A stretch of 64,000 nt of DNA from an uncultured Flavobacteriales bacterium. GTDB lineage: Bacteria > Bacteroidota > Bacteroidia > Flavobacteriales > UBA1820. Position 1 is the stretch's first letter; each line of letters begins with the position of its first letter. The stretch covers positions 1 to 64,000 of the forward strand of contig CABSLV010000008.1 of the NCBI GenBank assembly GCA_902478645.1, given 5' to 3'. This document shows, piece after piece, positions 1 through 7,337 of this stretch. Below the pieces are notes generated by a model that saw only the letters and a program-made list of their open reading frames with translations, was not told where the DNA came from and searched no databases. The translations under genes and the position numbers were made by a program.

Positions 1-29
1 CGGCAGCGTCAGATGTGTATAAGAGACAG
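1..29 (+). other. Nextera transposase adapter remnant (not genomic)
   Basis: The first ten bases match the inner part of the Nextera read-1 adapter. Bases 11-29 read AGATGTGTATAAGAGACAG, the 19-base Tn5 mosaic end used in tagmentation libraries. This is library sequence left on a contig end, so genomic sequence starts at about base 30 and the left edge of the window is an assembly break. Confidence 0.96.
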
Positions 30-104
30 GGCAAAGGCCGTAGGGGTGAGTCCAAGGAATTGGATCACCTCATAAATACGCTGGTTGATGGCGGATATTT
101 CCAT
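30..104 (-). CDS. Partial XRE-type helix-turn-helix regulator (N-terminus only)
   Basis: Reading down from an ATG at 104-102, 25 codons remain open to the adapter junction. The peptide starts MEISAINQRIYEVIQFLGLT, which looks like the first helix of the lambda-repressor-type HTH proteins common in Bacteroidota (an N-terminal amphipathic helix before the 'FA..IG.S' helix). A promoter box TACATTTG (minus strand, 141-148) sits about 35 bases upstream of the start, a normal leader for this phylum. The gene is cut by the contig end, so its length and class are unknown. The HTH assignment rests on a short fragment and is an inference. Confidence 0.5.
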
Positions 105-140
105 AGACAAGCCGGGATTGACAGTTGTGCTACACTTCCA

Positions 141-148
141 CAAATGTA
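141..148 (-). promoter_or_regulatory. -7 promoter box of the partial HTH gene
   Basis: The minus strand reads TACATTTG, matching the Bacteroidota -7 consensus TAnnTTTG, and points at the ATG at 104. The same word recurs nearby on either strand (351-358 plus, 433-440 minus). Related sequence is at 189-196 and 211-220, so the motif may also serve as a regulator binding site. Confidence 0.55.
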
Positions 149-490
149 AAAATCAAAAAGAGAATATCAAAAAACAGTTGTAAACAAACAAATGTTTTTT
201 CAAGCACATATAAATGTAAACTACTCGAAACATCCGTATAAAAATCAGCAATCAATATAAAGTACAACCGCAGTTATTACATCTAAAAGCACTGGTTTTT
301 CATGTGTTGCATGTTCAAAAAATACCCACCGACAAAAAATACGTCCCGGATACATTTGTGTAAAAAGCACGAGCACAAAAGTAAATTCCGTGGGGAAAAA
401 TGAGAATATATTTGTAAAATCGCAGAGTGAAACAAATGTAAACTATGGTGCAAAATGGAAAATATCAGAAGAAACCACCGGTATTGAAAT

Positions 491-540
491 AGGGTGTCCG
501 ATCCGTGTCGTACCGGAGATAGGAACACCCTTTTATTTTA
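491..540 (+). terminator. Terminator-like hairpin followed by T-rich tract
   Basis: AGGGTGTCC (491-499) pairs with GGAACACCCT (522-531) with one bulged base, followed by TTTTATTTT on the plus strand. In that direction it could end a short transcript from the plus-strand box at 351-358. In the other direction it lies 40 bases past the stop of the kinase gene, but the T tract there is poor. Confidence 0.4.
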
Positions 541-579
541 GCGACATCTCGTGCTTAAACGCCGCCTCTTCGGAAAGAG

Positions 580-1347
580 TCAAGGCAATAGCTCTAAAAG
601 AGATTTGAATTTGGATTTTATGCGTTCTTTTCGGTAAAGTGAATTGCGATAAAACAGGAAATACTTCCAGGCACGTCTTATGTCCCAATGACGAACATCG
701 CAATATCGGCCCACAAGAGCCGCAAGCTGTGAAAGCCGGACTCCCGATAGCTGCGTGAACGAGCGCATGCAACGGGCCATGGAAGAATATCCGAAATGAA
801 AACGATTGATATCCACCAAGGCGAAGTGATATTTCCCGTCAGGATCTTTGTGGTACAGGATATTCCCCGGATTGTAGTCGCCGGGTATCAGTTTATGGCG
901 ATGAAGAAAGACTGTAAAGGCTATAAAATCATCGCAAAGTTGTTGCTTTTCAACTTCATTGAGTCCTTTGATGGATGCAAGGGTTGGGTAAGGAAGATAA
1001 CGGCAAAGGAAATACCCGGTATGGAATATTCCCCACCGATATACATGCACGTATCCGATCGGAACGGCTGTTTCGACTCCGCAGCACTCCAGGCGCATCG
1101 CATACCGATAGGCTCTTTTGGCTTTGGTGGGACGGAAGAAGGTATAAATGAAACAATTGAACACGGTAGGGTGCGCATATTTTTTGACAACCATCGGGAT
1201 ACCCTGCTCGTGCGTGGCGACGACCGTATTGCGGCGGTCGCAAAATACGTGATCGATCGGGAATTCCTCTTGAGGCAATCTCCGGACGAAATCTTCAAGA
1301 TAGGCATAATCCGGATGAACGACTGTTTTCACGCGAGAAAAATCCAT
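580..1347 (-). CDS. Lipopolysaccharide kinase (WaaP/InaA/Kdo kinase) family protein
   Basis: 255 residues with the layout of a small bacterial protein-kinase-like fold that phosphorylates sugars. There is a lysine in the ATP-binding strand (VVKK, about residue 55). A catalytic loop GDYNPGN follows, with Asp157 and Asn162. The metal-binding position is VDINR (Asp179). Members phosphorylate heptose or Kdo of the LPS core in the cytoplasm. The exact sugar cannot be read from sequence. The gene is preceded by its own promoter box (minus, 1370-1377) and is transcribed in the same direction as the AraC regulator upstream, about 150 bases apart. The basic C-terminal tail (KERIKSKFKS) suggests peripheral membrane contact. 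Family assignment is fairly secure, substrate is not. Confidence 0.78.
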   Translation of the reverse strand: MDFSRVKTVVHPDYAYLEDFVRRLPQEEFPIDHVFCDRRNTVVATHEQGIPMVVKKYAHPTVFNCFIYTFFRPTKAKRAYRYAMRLECCGVETAVPIGYVHVYRWGIFHTGYFLCRYLPYPTLASIKGLNEVEKQQLCDDFIAFTVFLHRHKLIPGDYNPGNILYHKDPDGKYHFALVDINRFHFGYSSMARCMRSFTQLSGVRLSQLAALVGRYCDVRHWDIRRAWKYFLFYRNSLYRKERIKSKFKSLLELLP

Positions 1348-1369
1348 ACGTTTTTCGGTTTTTATCGCG

Positions 1370-1377
1370 CAAAAATA
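1370..1377 (-). promoter_or_regulatory. -7 promoter box of the LPS-kinase-like gene
   Basis: Minus strand TATTTTTG matches TAnnTTTG and lies 22 bases before the ATG at 1347, giving a leader of roughly 18 bases. Confidence 0.6.
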
Positions 1378-1498
1378 GGAGGAGAAACGCCGGAAAAAAG
1401 GGGGAAATGGCCGGTATGCTGTTCCACATTTCCGGGAAAAAGGATATTACACAATGAGGCGGGAATAATCCCTTTCCGACGTCAACCGCAGCAATGCC

Positions 1499-2371
1499 TC
1501 AATTGTCCCGATACTGCGTAGGAGAAACACCGGAGAGGTGTTTGAAATACCGCGCAAAAAACGATTGGTTGGCGAAATTCAACTCTTCGCTGATCTGCTG
1601 CACGGTCATGTTGGTCGTTTTGAGCATAACTTTGGCCTGGAGAAGGACGTAGTCGTCGATGAGTTGTCCGGCTCGTTTACCGGTTACCGAGCGCAGGGTG
1701 GCCGAAAGATACTTTGGGGTGATGAACAGACGGTCGGCATAAAAGGCTACGGATCGGCTTTCCTTGTAATGTTGGATGAGCAGATCGAGAAACTGACGGC
1801 AGATTTCATCCTTGCGGCTCAAGCGGGTTTGCTGGTGGGAAAAATAGTCCTCCATGGCTAGAAATTCGAAAAACAAGGCTCCAAGCAGGTGTTGTACCAC
1901 ATCCAGACGGATGATGGGAGAGGAATTCTGCATCCTTTTCCGGATAAAATCGTGGTACTGGAGGAACATTTCCATGTCCGAAGACTTGAGTCGTATCTGC
2001 GGGTTGTCCCGAAGGGCGAAAAACACCGAGAAATTTTTTTTACGCGTCGATATGTTGGCCAACAATTCACTGGACATGAACATGAAACGTCCTTGAAAAT
2101 CGGGGCTTTTTTCCACATGTCGGATCATTTGCCCGGGGAGTACCAAAAGCAATTCGTTGGGGTGAAGGATGTGTTCCTTCAGATCGACGGTAAAATGACA
2201 CCTCCCGCAGACAGTTGCTACAAACATCAAGCCTTCCAGTTTGTACGGCATACTTTTTTGGGCTCTTTCGTCGAAAGTGTCGAACAGCGCAAAGTAATTT
2301 TCGAGATATTCCACATCCGGTAAAAAACTGTAACGGTTTGTGGCTTCTTTCTTCTGGGGCTTGTCGGTCAT
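1499..2371 (-). CDS. AraC-family transcriptional regulator
   Basis: 290 residues. Residues 1 to about 180 form a cupin-like sensing domain of the kind seen in many Bacteroidales AraC proteins (e.g. LHPNELLLVLPGQ). Residues about 185-290 are the two-helix-turn-helix AraC DNA-binding domain: 'YADRLFITPKYLSATLR' is the first HTH and 'VQQISEELNFANQSFFARYFKHLSGVSP' region the second, ending in the typical P-x-x-Y-R. It probably acts as a ligand-responsive activator. No adjacent metabolic operon points to its target, although the kinase gene lies just downstream. A TAnnTTTG box at 2391-2398 gives a short leader. Confidence 0.9.
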   Translation of the reverse strand: MTDKPQKKEATNRYSFLPDVEYLENYFALFDTFDERAQKSMPYKLEGLMFVATVCGRCHFTVDLKEHILHPNELLLVLPGQMIRHVEKSPDFQGRFMFMSSELLANISTRKKNFSVFFALRDNPQIRLKSSDMEMFLQYHDFIRKRMQNSSPIIRLDVVQHLLGALFFEFLAMEDYFSHQQTRLSRKDEICRQFLDLLIQHYKESRSVAFYADRLFITPKYLSATLRSVTGKRAGQLIDDYVLLQAKVMLKTTNMTVQQISEELNFANQSFFARYFKHLSGVSPTQYRDN

Positions 2372-2390
2372 TTTTCTTCGATGTTTCGGG

Positions 2391-2398
2391 CAAACATA
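2391..2398 (-). promoter_or_regulatory. -7 promoter box of the AraC gene
   Basis: Minus strand TATGTTTG matches TAnnTTTG and ends 19 bases before the ATG at 2371. Confidence 0.6.
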
Positions 2399-2767
2399 CG
2401 AACATTTCGTTTTCAGCCCAAAATTTTAAGATTTTTGCGTGGTTCTTTGAAAAATACTTGTGTCTTCGTGTGTTTCGCAGGAGATTTTCAACGGATTCCT
2501 GTCGGGGATTCCGGGATCCGATCTTTTGAATATAATTTCTATTATGTAAAATAGAGTTTTCCGAAGCCTCACCCATCCGGCCTATACAATGAATATCGCC
2601 GCAGCATGACTTTTCCTTATTTGACACGTCTCCTCATGCTCGCAAGCATCCGTTGAGAAATATGAAAGATACCGCACGACAAAATTTCAATTCCCTCCAG
2701 CGGATGGTACTTTGCCTGGAAACGGCGGAAATGCCCTGCCGGATGCGGATTTTTGGCTGGTATGCAC

Positions 2768-2797
2768 AAAAAAAGACCTCCTTGTACAGGAGGTCTT
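2768..2797 (-). terminator. Rho-independent terminator of tpiA
   Basis: A perfect 10-bp stem (AAGACCTCCT / AGGAGGTCTT, 2773-2782 with 2788-2797) and 5-base loop are followed on the minus strand by a run of T (A run 2768-2774 on the plus strand). It lies about 30 bases after the tpiA stop. Confidence 0.85.
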
Positions 2798-2826
2798 CGG
2801 GAATTCCCGTTTATTGTTATCCAAAA

Positions 2827-3588
2827 TCAAGCGCGTGCTGCGATGATCGTCTTGAAGTCTTCCGCTTTGAGCGAAGCGCCACCGATCAGTCCGCCGTCCA
2901 CGTCGGGCTGTGCAAAGAGCGAGGCGGCATTCTTGGCGTTGCAAGAGCCTCCGTAAAGGATCGTGAGATCCTCGGCAACCTGTTTTCCGTATTTGTCCTC
3001 GACTACCTTGCGGATGTGGGCATGCATTTCCTCGGCCTGTTCGGGCGTGGCGGTCAGCCCGGTACCGATGGCCCATACGGGTTCGTAAGCCAGTACGATG
3101 CGGCTCCATGCGGAGGCCGGAAGGTGGAACAAGGCGTTCTTGATCTGCTGCTCTACCACCTGGAAATGCGTGCCGGATTCGCGCTGTGCGAGTACTTCGC
3201 CGATGCAGAAGATCACTTCCATGTCTTCGGCCAGTACGGCATCCACTTTTTCGGCGAGGAATTCGTCCGTTTCGCCGAAGTATTGGCGGCGTTCGGAGTG
3301 TCCGAGGATGACTTTCGAGGCTCCGGCCGATTTGGCGATGGGAGCCGATACTTCACCCGTGTAAGCTCCGTTGGGCTTGGGATAGATGTTCTGGGCGGCT
3401 ACGGCTACCGGGGTGCCTTTCAGCTCTTGAGCTACGGCGTACAGGTTGGTAAATACAGGAGCTACGACAACTTCTACTCCGCACAGGGGGCATCCGTCCA
3501 AAGCGGCTTTGATTTCCCCGGCCAAAGCGACGCTTTCCTGGAGGTTCTTGTTCATTTTCCAGTTGCCGGCTACGATTTTTCTTCTCAT
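2827..3588 (-). CDS. tpiA: Triosephosphate isomerase
   Basis: 253 residues, the normal length for this TIM-barrel enzyme. It interconverts dihydroxyacetone phosphate and glyceraldehyde-3-phosphate in glycolysis and gluconeogenesis in the cytoplasm. The start NWKMN carries the substrate-binding Lys11, LGHSERR the electrophile His97, and AYEPVWAIGTG the catalytic base Glu169 at the start of the flexible loop. The phosphate-binding 'YGGSCNAKN' segment is near the C-terminus. It is the last gene of a minus-strand cluster (DUF1599, DoxX, permease, tpiA) and is followed by a strong terminator. A 178-base AT-rich gap separates it from the permease, so a separate promoter is possible, though no clear TAnnTTTG box is visible there. 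Confidence 0.98.
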   Translation of the reverse strand: MRRKIVAGNWKMNKNLQESVALAGEIKAALDGCPLCGVEVVVAPVFTNLYAVAQELKGTPVAVAAQNIYPKPNGAYTGEVSAPIAKSAGASKVILGHSERRQYFGETDEFLAEKVDAVLAEDMEVIFCIGEVLAQRESGTHFQVVEQQIKNALFHLPASAWSRIVLAYEPVWAIGTGLTATPEQAEEMHAHIRKVVEDKYGKQVAEDLTILYGGSCNAKNAASLFAQPDVDGGLIGGASLKAEDFKTIIAARA

Positions 3589-3766
3589 CTTTCGGTTTTG
3601 TTTGTTAAGTTTATATTTTTTAGTTATTTGTTTTTCTGCTTCTTATGGGGTCTGTTTTCCAACCGTTCTTTACATCCCCCCCCCTCCTTTCTTTTTCCAT
3701 TCCTTTTCTCCTTTTCGGGCCTCTCCCCTTCTCTCTCGAAGGCTTTTTGCCGTATTCAGTTTCTCT

Positions 3767-4843
3767 TTATTTGGCGGTACGGATGCGGGGGTCGAGCCAA
3801 GCGTAGATCACATCGACGAAGATGTTGATCAGGATAAAGATACTGGCGATCACCAGCACCGAACCCATCACTACCGGAAGGTCCATGGAATTGAGCGCAT
3901 CGACGATCGCCTTGCCCAGCCCGTTCCAGGCGAAGATGTACTCGATGAACACCGCTCCGGCCAACATTCCGGCAAACCAGCCCGAGGCGGCCGTAATCAC
4001 CGGGTTCAGGGCGTTGCGCAGGGCGTGCTTTAGGATGACGGCATACGTGCTCAAGCCTTTGGCTCGGGCGGTACGGATGTAGTCCTGGCTCATCACGTCG
4101 AGCAGCGATCCGCGCATCAGTTGGATGACCACCGCCAAAGGCCGCATGCCGAGCGTGATGGCAGGCAGGACGATAGCGGCGATGGTCAGGTATTCACCCC
4201 GACCCAGGTTGTCGATCGTGTACAGGTTGCCGGTCATCGAAAGCCCGGTATAGTCGTGCAGCAGGTAACCGAATACCCACGCCACGATGATAGCAGCAAA
4301 GAACGAGGGAACGCTCATCCCGACACTTCCCAGTACCGAGACCGCCCGGTCGAATACCGAATCGCGCCACAGAGCGGCTAGGATGCCGATAAAAATGCCG
4401 ATGATCATGGCCAAGGTCATGGCTACTACGGCCAGCACTACGGTATTGGGGAGCGTTTGTCCGATGATGCTGCTCACGTTCAGGCCGTCGCGCTGGTAGG
4501 ACTGGCGCAGGTAAGGGAACTTGAGGATCAGGCTGTACTTGCCCAGCGGCAACAGGCGGATGTAGGAATACTTGTCTGCGGGGTATGTATAGTCGCCCGG
4601 GGTGTTGCTGTTGATCGACAGGGGTGAAAGGTCGTTGATGTAGTAGAGGTACTGCACCGGCAGCGGCTTGTCGAATCCGTAGCGGGCGCGGATGGCCTTC
4701 AACTGCGCTTCGTCTTCGCGTTGGTCCAGCATCATGCGGGCCGGATCGGACGGGATGGCCTGGAACAGGATAAAGACAATGGTGGCCAATCCCCACAACG
4801 TCACCAAGGCCTGTAATATTTTCTTCAGTACAAGTTTGAACAT
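3767..4843 (-). CDS. ABC transporter permease, DppB/OppB type
   Basis: 358 residues of a binding-protein-dependent inner-membrane permease. There is an N-terminal membrane segment (LVTLWGLATIVFILF) and the 'IPSDPARMMLDQR' segment typical of OppB/DppB proteins. Several further membrane spans follow, then the EAA loop 'RTARAKGLSTYAVILKHALRNALNP' region, where the ATPase would dock. Family members import peptides or nickel with a partner permease, two ATPases and a solute-binding protein. None of these partners is nearby, so this copy is an orphan and its cargo is unknown. It lies between the DoxX gene (24 bases upstream) and tpiA. Confidence 0.88.
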   Translation of the reverse strand: MFKLVLKKILQALVTLWGLATIVFILFQAIPSDPARMMLDQREDEAQLKAIRARYGFDKPLPVQYLYYINDLSPLSINSNTPGDYTYPADKYSYIRLLPLGKYSLILKFPYLRQSYQRDGLNVSSIIGQTLPNTVVLAVVAMTLAMIIGIFIGILAALWRDSVFDRAVSVLGSVGMSVPSFFAAIIVAWVFGYLLHDYTGLSMTGNLYTIDNLGRGEYLTIAAIVLPAITLGMRPLAVVIQLMRGSLLDVMSQDYIRTARAKGLSTYAVILKHALRNALNPVITAASGWFAGMLAGAVFIEYIFAWNGLGKAIVDALNSMDLPVVMGSVLVIASIFILINIFVDVIYAWLDPRIRTAK

Positions 4844-4867
4844 GCTTCCTTCCGCGTATTTTCCAAC

Positions 4868-5995
4868 TCAATCTTCATTTTCCAATTCGAAACAACTCCG
4901 TTTGGACACCACCACTCCCCGCTTGAGCTCCACCACGCCCGGATTGGACCGCAGGATGGTTTTCAAGGTCACCGGATCGGTGAAATAGATGGGAAAAGGG
5001 ATGCCGAGCCGTTCGACCGCTTCGCCTTGGTCGGTATTGGCCAATACGACAACGGGCGTATCTCGAGTGGCCAGGTAACGCAGCACCGCTTCCCAACCTT
5101 CCGGATGGGAGGCCTCCATGTCGAAGCAGGTAACCAGATATACGTGTTCCAAGGCCAGCAGACTGTCCGTCCGGTCGATTCCGTCGCGATCCGTTGCCGA
5201 AAAACCGGTGATGGAAGGCAGTTTTCCGCTCACCAGGCGCGTATCGCGCGAGACGAATTCCGCTCCGGGGATGTTCCAAGGTTCCTGCTGGTCGGAAAAA
5301 CGCTTTTCACGTCCGTCCACCCGGTAGGTCCATACGTTTTCGAATACCGGCGCATCCTCCCCCTGCGGGAGTTCCATCGCCCGGGGGATGTCCGTTCCCA
5401 CGGCATAGGGACGCAGGTCCACCAGCGGTTCGTACCGCAGCACGTAGTAGATGATCCCTATCGAAAAGGCGAAGAGCAAGGCGACGATGCTCATCGAGGT
5501 GCGGAAGCCCAAAGCCGGCTTGATAAAACGCTGCCATACGATCAGTTGCACCACCAGGGCCAGGATAACGATGTTCTTGGCAAAAGACGCCCAGGGCGAC
5601 AGGTGGAGCGCATCGCCGAAGCATCCGCAATCCGGCACCGCTCCTGTAACGGCCGAGAAAAAGGTAATGGCGGTAAACACTCCGTTGAGTGCCAGGAGTG
5701 TCCACAAGGCGAATACCTTGAAGCGTCCCATCAGCAGAACAGCTCCCAGGATCAGTTCGAGGGTAATGAGCGTCCCGGCGGCGTCCACCACCAGGAAATG
5801 CGGGAGTTCGATACCGAGGCCGAAAGCGGAGAGGTATTCTTCGATCTTGAACGTCAGGCCGAGCGGGTCGTTGAGCTTGACCAGCGCTGAAAATACGAAC
5901 ACCAGACCGAGCACGATGCGGATGACGGTCGTTGCCGTCTTCTTGCGCACCCGGAGTAGCCGTTCGTCTTCTTCCGCTTGTGGTTTACCACTCAT
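4868..5995 (-). CDS. BT_3928-family membrane protein (DoxX/MauE-like)
   Basis: 375 residues. The N-terminal half (about 25-170) has four predicted membrane spans and a DoxX/MauE signature including 'PDCGCFGDALH', a cysteine-containing motif typical of the MauE-like branch. Further membrane segment(s) follow near residue 185, then a C-terminal domain of about 170 residues with a thioredoxin-like feel ('VYLVTCFDMEASHPEGWEAVLRYL' region, then 'VVVLANTD'). In Bacteroides this family sits beside tpiA and DUF1599, and the same pairing is seen here. Its role is unknown; redox or quinone-linked membrane functions have been suggested for DoxX-like proteins. It overlaps the stop of the upstream DUF1599 gene by 11 bases, which indicates co-transcription. 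Confidence 0.85.
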   Translation of the reverse strand: MSGKPQAEEDERLLRVRKKTATTVIRIVLGLVFVFSALVKLNDPLGLTFKIEEYLSAFGLGIELPHFLVVDAAGTLITLELILGAVLLMGRFKVFALWTLLALNGVFTAITFFSAVTGAVPDCGCFGDALHLSPWASFAKNIVILALVVQLIVWQRFIKPALGFRTSMSIVALLFAFSIGIIYYVLRYEPLVDLRPYAVGTDIPRAMELPQGEDAPVFENVWTYRVDGREKRFSDQQEPWNIPGAEFVSRDTRLVSGKLPSITGFSATDRDGIDRTDSLLALEHVYLVTCFDMEASHPEGWEAVLRYLATRDTPVVVLANTDQGEAVERLGIPFPIYFTDPVTLKTILRSNPGVVELKRGVVVSKRSCFELENED

Positions 5996-6560
5996 GGTTT
6001 TCTGCGAGTTTTATCAGGGCAAATGCCGAATAGTTGAGCATATCGTAATAATTGGCCTCCACACCTTCCGAAATACAGGTGCGTCCGCCGTTGTCCTCGA
6101 TCTGTTTGACCCGCAGGATCTTCTGCAGGACCATGTCGCACAGCGAGGAGATACGCATCGAGCGCCACGCTTCGCCGTAGTCATGATTCTTTCGTTCCAT
6201 CAGGCTTTTGGCTTCGCCGGCGAACCGGTCGTAGAGCACCTCCACTTCTTCGCACGAGAGGTCGGGACGATCCACCACGCCTTTTTCCGCCTGGATCAAG
6301 GCAATGATGCAGTAATTGACGATGGCGACAAATCCATCGGCCTCTCCTTCGTCGTCCACCATGCGGTGCCCGGACTGCTGGAGGGAGCGGATGCGCTGAG
6401 CCTTGATGAAGATCTGGTCGGTGAGCGAAGGAAGCCGCAAGATGCGCCAAGCCGGGCCGTAGTCGGCCAGTTTTTTGGAAAAAAGAGCGTGGCACCGCTG
6501 GATTACGGCGTCGAATTGTTTCGAGGTATTCTTGTCTTGCCCTACCGAGAATGTATCCAT
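5985..6560 (-). CDS. DUF1599 protein (nucleotide modification associated domain 1), duplicated
   Basis: 191 residues made of two similar halves: 'KKLADYGPAWRILRLPSLTDQI' spans about residues 29-50 and 'RKNHDYGEAWRSMRISSLCDMV' about residues 123-144. Each is followed by a helical segment ending at similar spacing. The DYG.AWR..R..SL.D core is the DUF1599 signature. This family has been linked by context to nucleotide-modification systems and resembles all-alpha nucleotide-binding proteins, but no reaction is established. It opens the minus-strand cluster that ends with tpiA and has a clear promoter box at 6581-6588. Confidence 0.85.
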   Translation of the reverse strand: MDTFSVGQDKNTSKQFDAVIQRCHALFSKKLADYGPAWRILRLPSLTDQIFIKAQRIRSLQQSGHRMVDDEGEADGFVAIVNYCIIALIQAEKGVVDRPDLSCEEVEVLYDRFAGEAKSLMERKNHDYGEAWRSMRISSLCDMVLQKILRVKQIEDNGGRTCISEGVEANYYDMLNYSAFALIKLAENHEW

Positions 6561-6580
6561 AGGCTTTTCGTTTCAATTTT

Positions 6581-6588
6581 CAAAGGTA
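6581..6588 (-). promoter_or_regulatory. -7 promoter box of the DUF1599-DoxX-permease-tpiA cluster
   Basis: Minus strand TACCTTTG (plus CAAAGGTA) ends 20 bases before the ATG at 6560. Confidence 0.7.
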
Positions 6589-6632
6589 GTGATTTTTCCC
6601 CACCTGCCCACGGGCTTGCAAGGAAAACAAAC

Positions 6633-6664
6633 AAAAAAACCGCCGGGTGTGAACTTCCCGGCGG
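6633..6664 (-). terminator. Rho-independent terminator of the small membrane protein gene
   Basis: CCGCCGGG (6640-6647) pairs with CCCGGCGG (6657-6664). On the minus strand the stem is followed by seven T (plus-strand A run 6633-6639). It lies about 70 bases after the stop at 6732. Confidence 0.85.
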
Positions 6665-6731
6665 AAAAAGCGTTTTTCCTGAGATCCAAGCGCGATCGCT
6701 GCAGGCAAAAGGACTCACTCCCGAAGAGTGA

Positions 6732-7022
6732 TCACCACTCGGAAAGCGCAGAAGCGTTCATGCCGACGATTACTGCTATTATGAAAACCAAGAAGTACAG
6801 TCCGAAAACGATCGCCACCCAGATCAACGAAGCCTTTGCCCAGTTGGCACGGTTGCGGTTGCCGGTACTGCTCACCGCCCATACGATCAGCAGGATCAGA
6901 TTGACAAGCGGAATGATCATCAACAGTTGTGTGACGAACCAATCGGATACGGACATCACCTGACGGTCTTTTTCCCGAGGGTCGAACACCGGCCCGGCAG
7001 GATTGGGATACGTGTTTTCCAT
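6732..7022 (-). CDS. Small membrane protein, two predicted spans
   Basis: 96 residues: a soluble, proline-containing N-terminus, then hydrophobic segments at about 30-50 (FVTQLLMIIPLVNLILLIVWAV) and 62-87 (a hydrophobic run containing LIWVAIVFGLYFLVFIIAVI). Between them is a short polar loop (SSTGNRNRANWAKAS). The layout resembles the small Bacteroidota proteins with an 'NWAKA' loop, for which no function is known. It has its own strong terminator and stands alone between divergently oriented clusters, so it is likely expressed as a single gene. Confidence 0.75.
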   Translation of the reverse strand: MENTYPNPAGPVFDPREKDRQVMSVSDWFVTQLLMIIPLVNLILLIVWAVSSTGNRNRANWAKASLIWVAIVFGLYFLVFIIAVIVGMNASALSEW

Positions 7023-7337
7023 GTGTAGAAGGTATTAAATGTTAGGATGGTATGATTCGATATACGGATTCTGCCTGTTGCGAAGAGGAGATTCGTTGCC
7101 TCCTGTTTTCTGCGCGTGTTTTTTTTGCGCTTTTGCGCCAGACCAAGGTAGTCATTTTACAAGGATCTTCATCGCTCCTTGTCGAAATTTTTCTACACTT
7201 CTTCACTCGGAATACCGGAATATTTCTCTCAAGCACCTCCGAGGCAAGAAAAAATACGTTCCCCACTCCCTACATCGCTACAAGTACACCGGGAATGCTT
7301 ACATTTGCAGGTACGAAACACAAAAAAACGCTTTCCT
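7023..7337. other. Intergenic region upstream of menG
   Basis: 315 bases between divergent genes. Apart from the menG promoter box at 7300-7307, no further gene, RNA or clear repeat is apparent. The open frames here have no recognisable protein character. Confidence 0.6.
7300..7307 (+). promoter_or_regulatory. -7 promoter box of menG
   Basis: TACATTTG matches TAnnTTTG and ends 30 bases before the menG ATG at 7338. It also argues against the longer in-frame start at 7179, which would lie upstream of the transcript. Confidence 0.65.

Larger units (their letters stand above)
105..579. other. AT-rich intergenic region with repeated CAAATGTA motifs
   Basis: No convincing gene is present in these 475 bases. 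The stretch is much richer in A+T than its neighbours. It holds repeated CAAATGTA(AA) words at 141, 211 (variant beginning with T) and 433, with the opposite orientation at 351 and a partial copy at 189. The two copies at 211 and 433 extend to AAATGTAAACTA. A terminator-like hairpin lies at 491-540. Confidence 0.6.

Noticed and set aside
390..608. A 72-residue plus-strand frame in the AT-rich left region
   Set aside because: It runs through a terminator-like hairpin and into the kinase gene on the other strand, and has no recognisable features.
2653..3828. A 391-residue plus-strand frame over tpiA
   Set aside because: tpiA on the minus strand is complete with all catalytic residues. The opposing frame lacks any recognisable feature.
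7179..7337. An upstream in-frame start for menG
   Set aside because: It lies before the promoter box at 7300-7307 and adds residues without similarity to UbiE.
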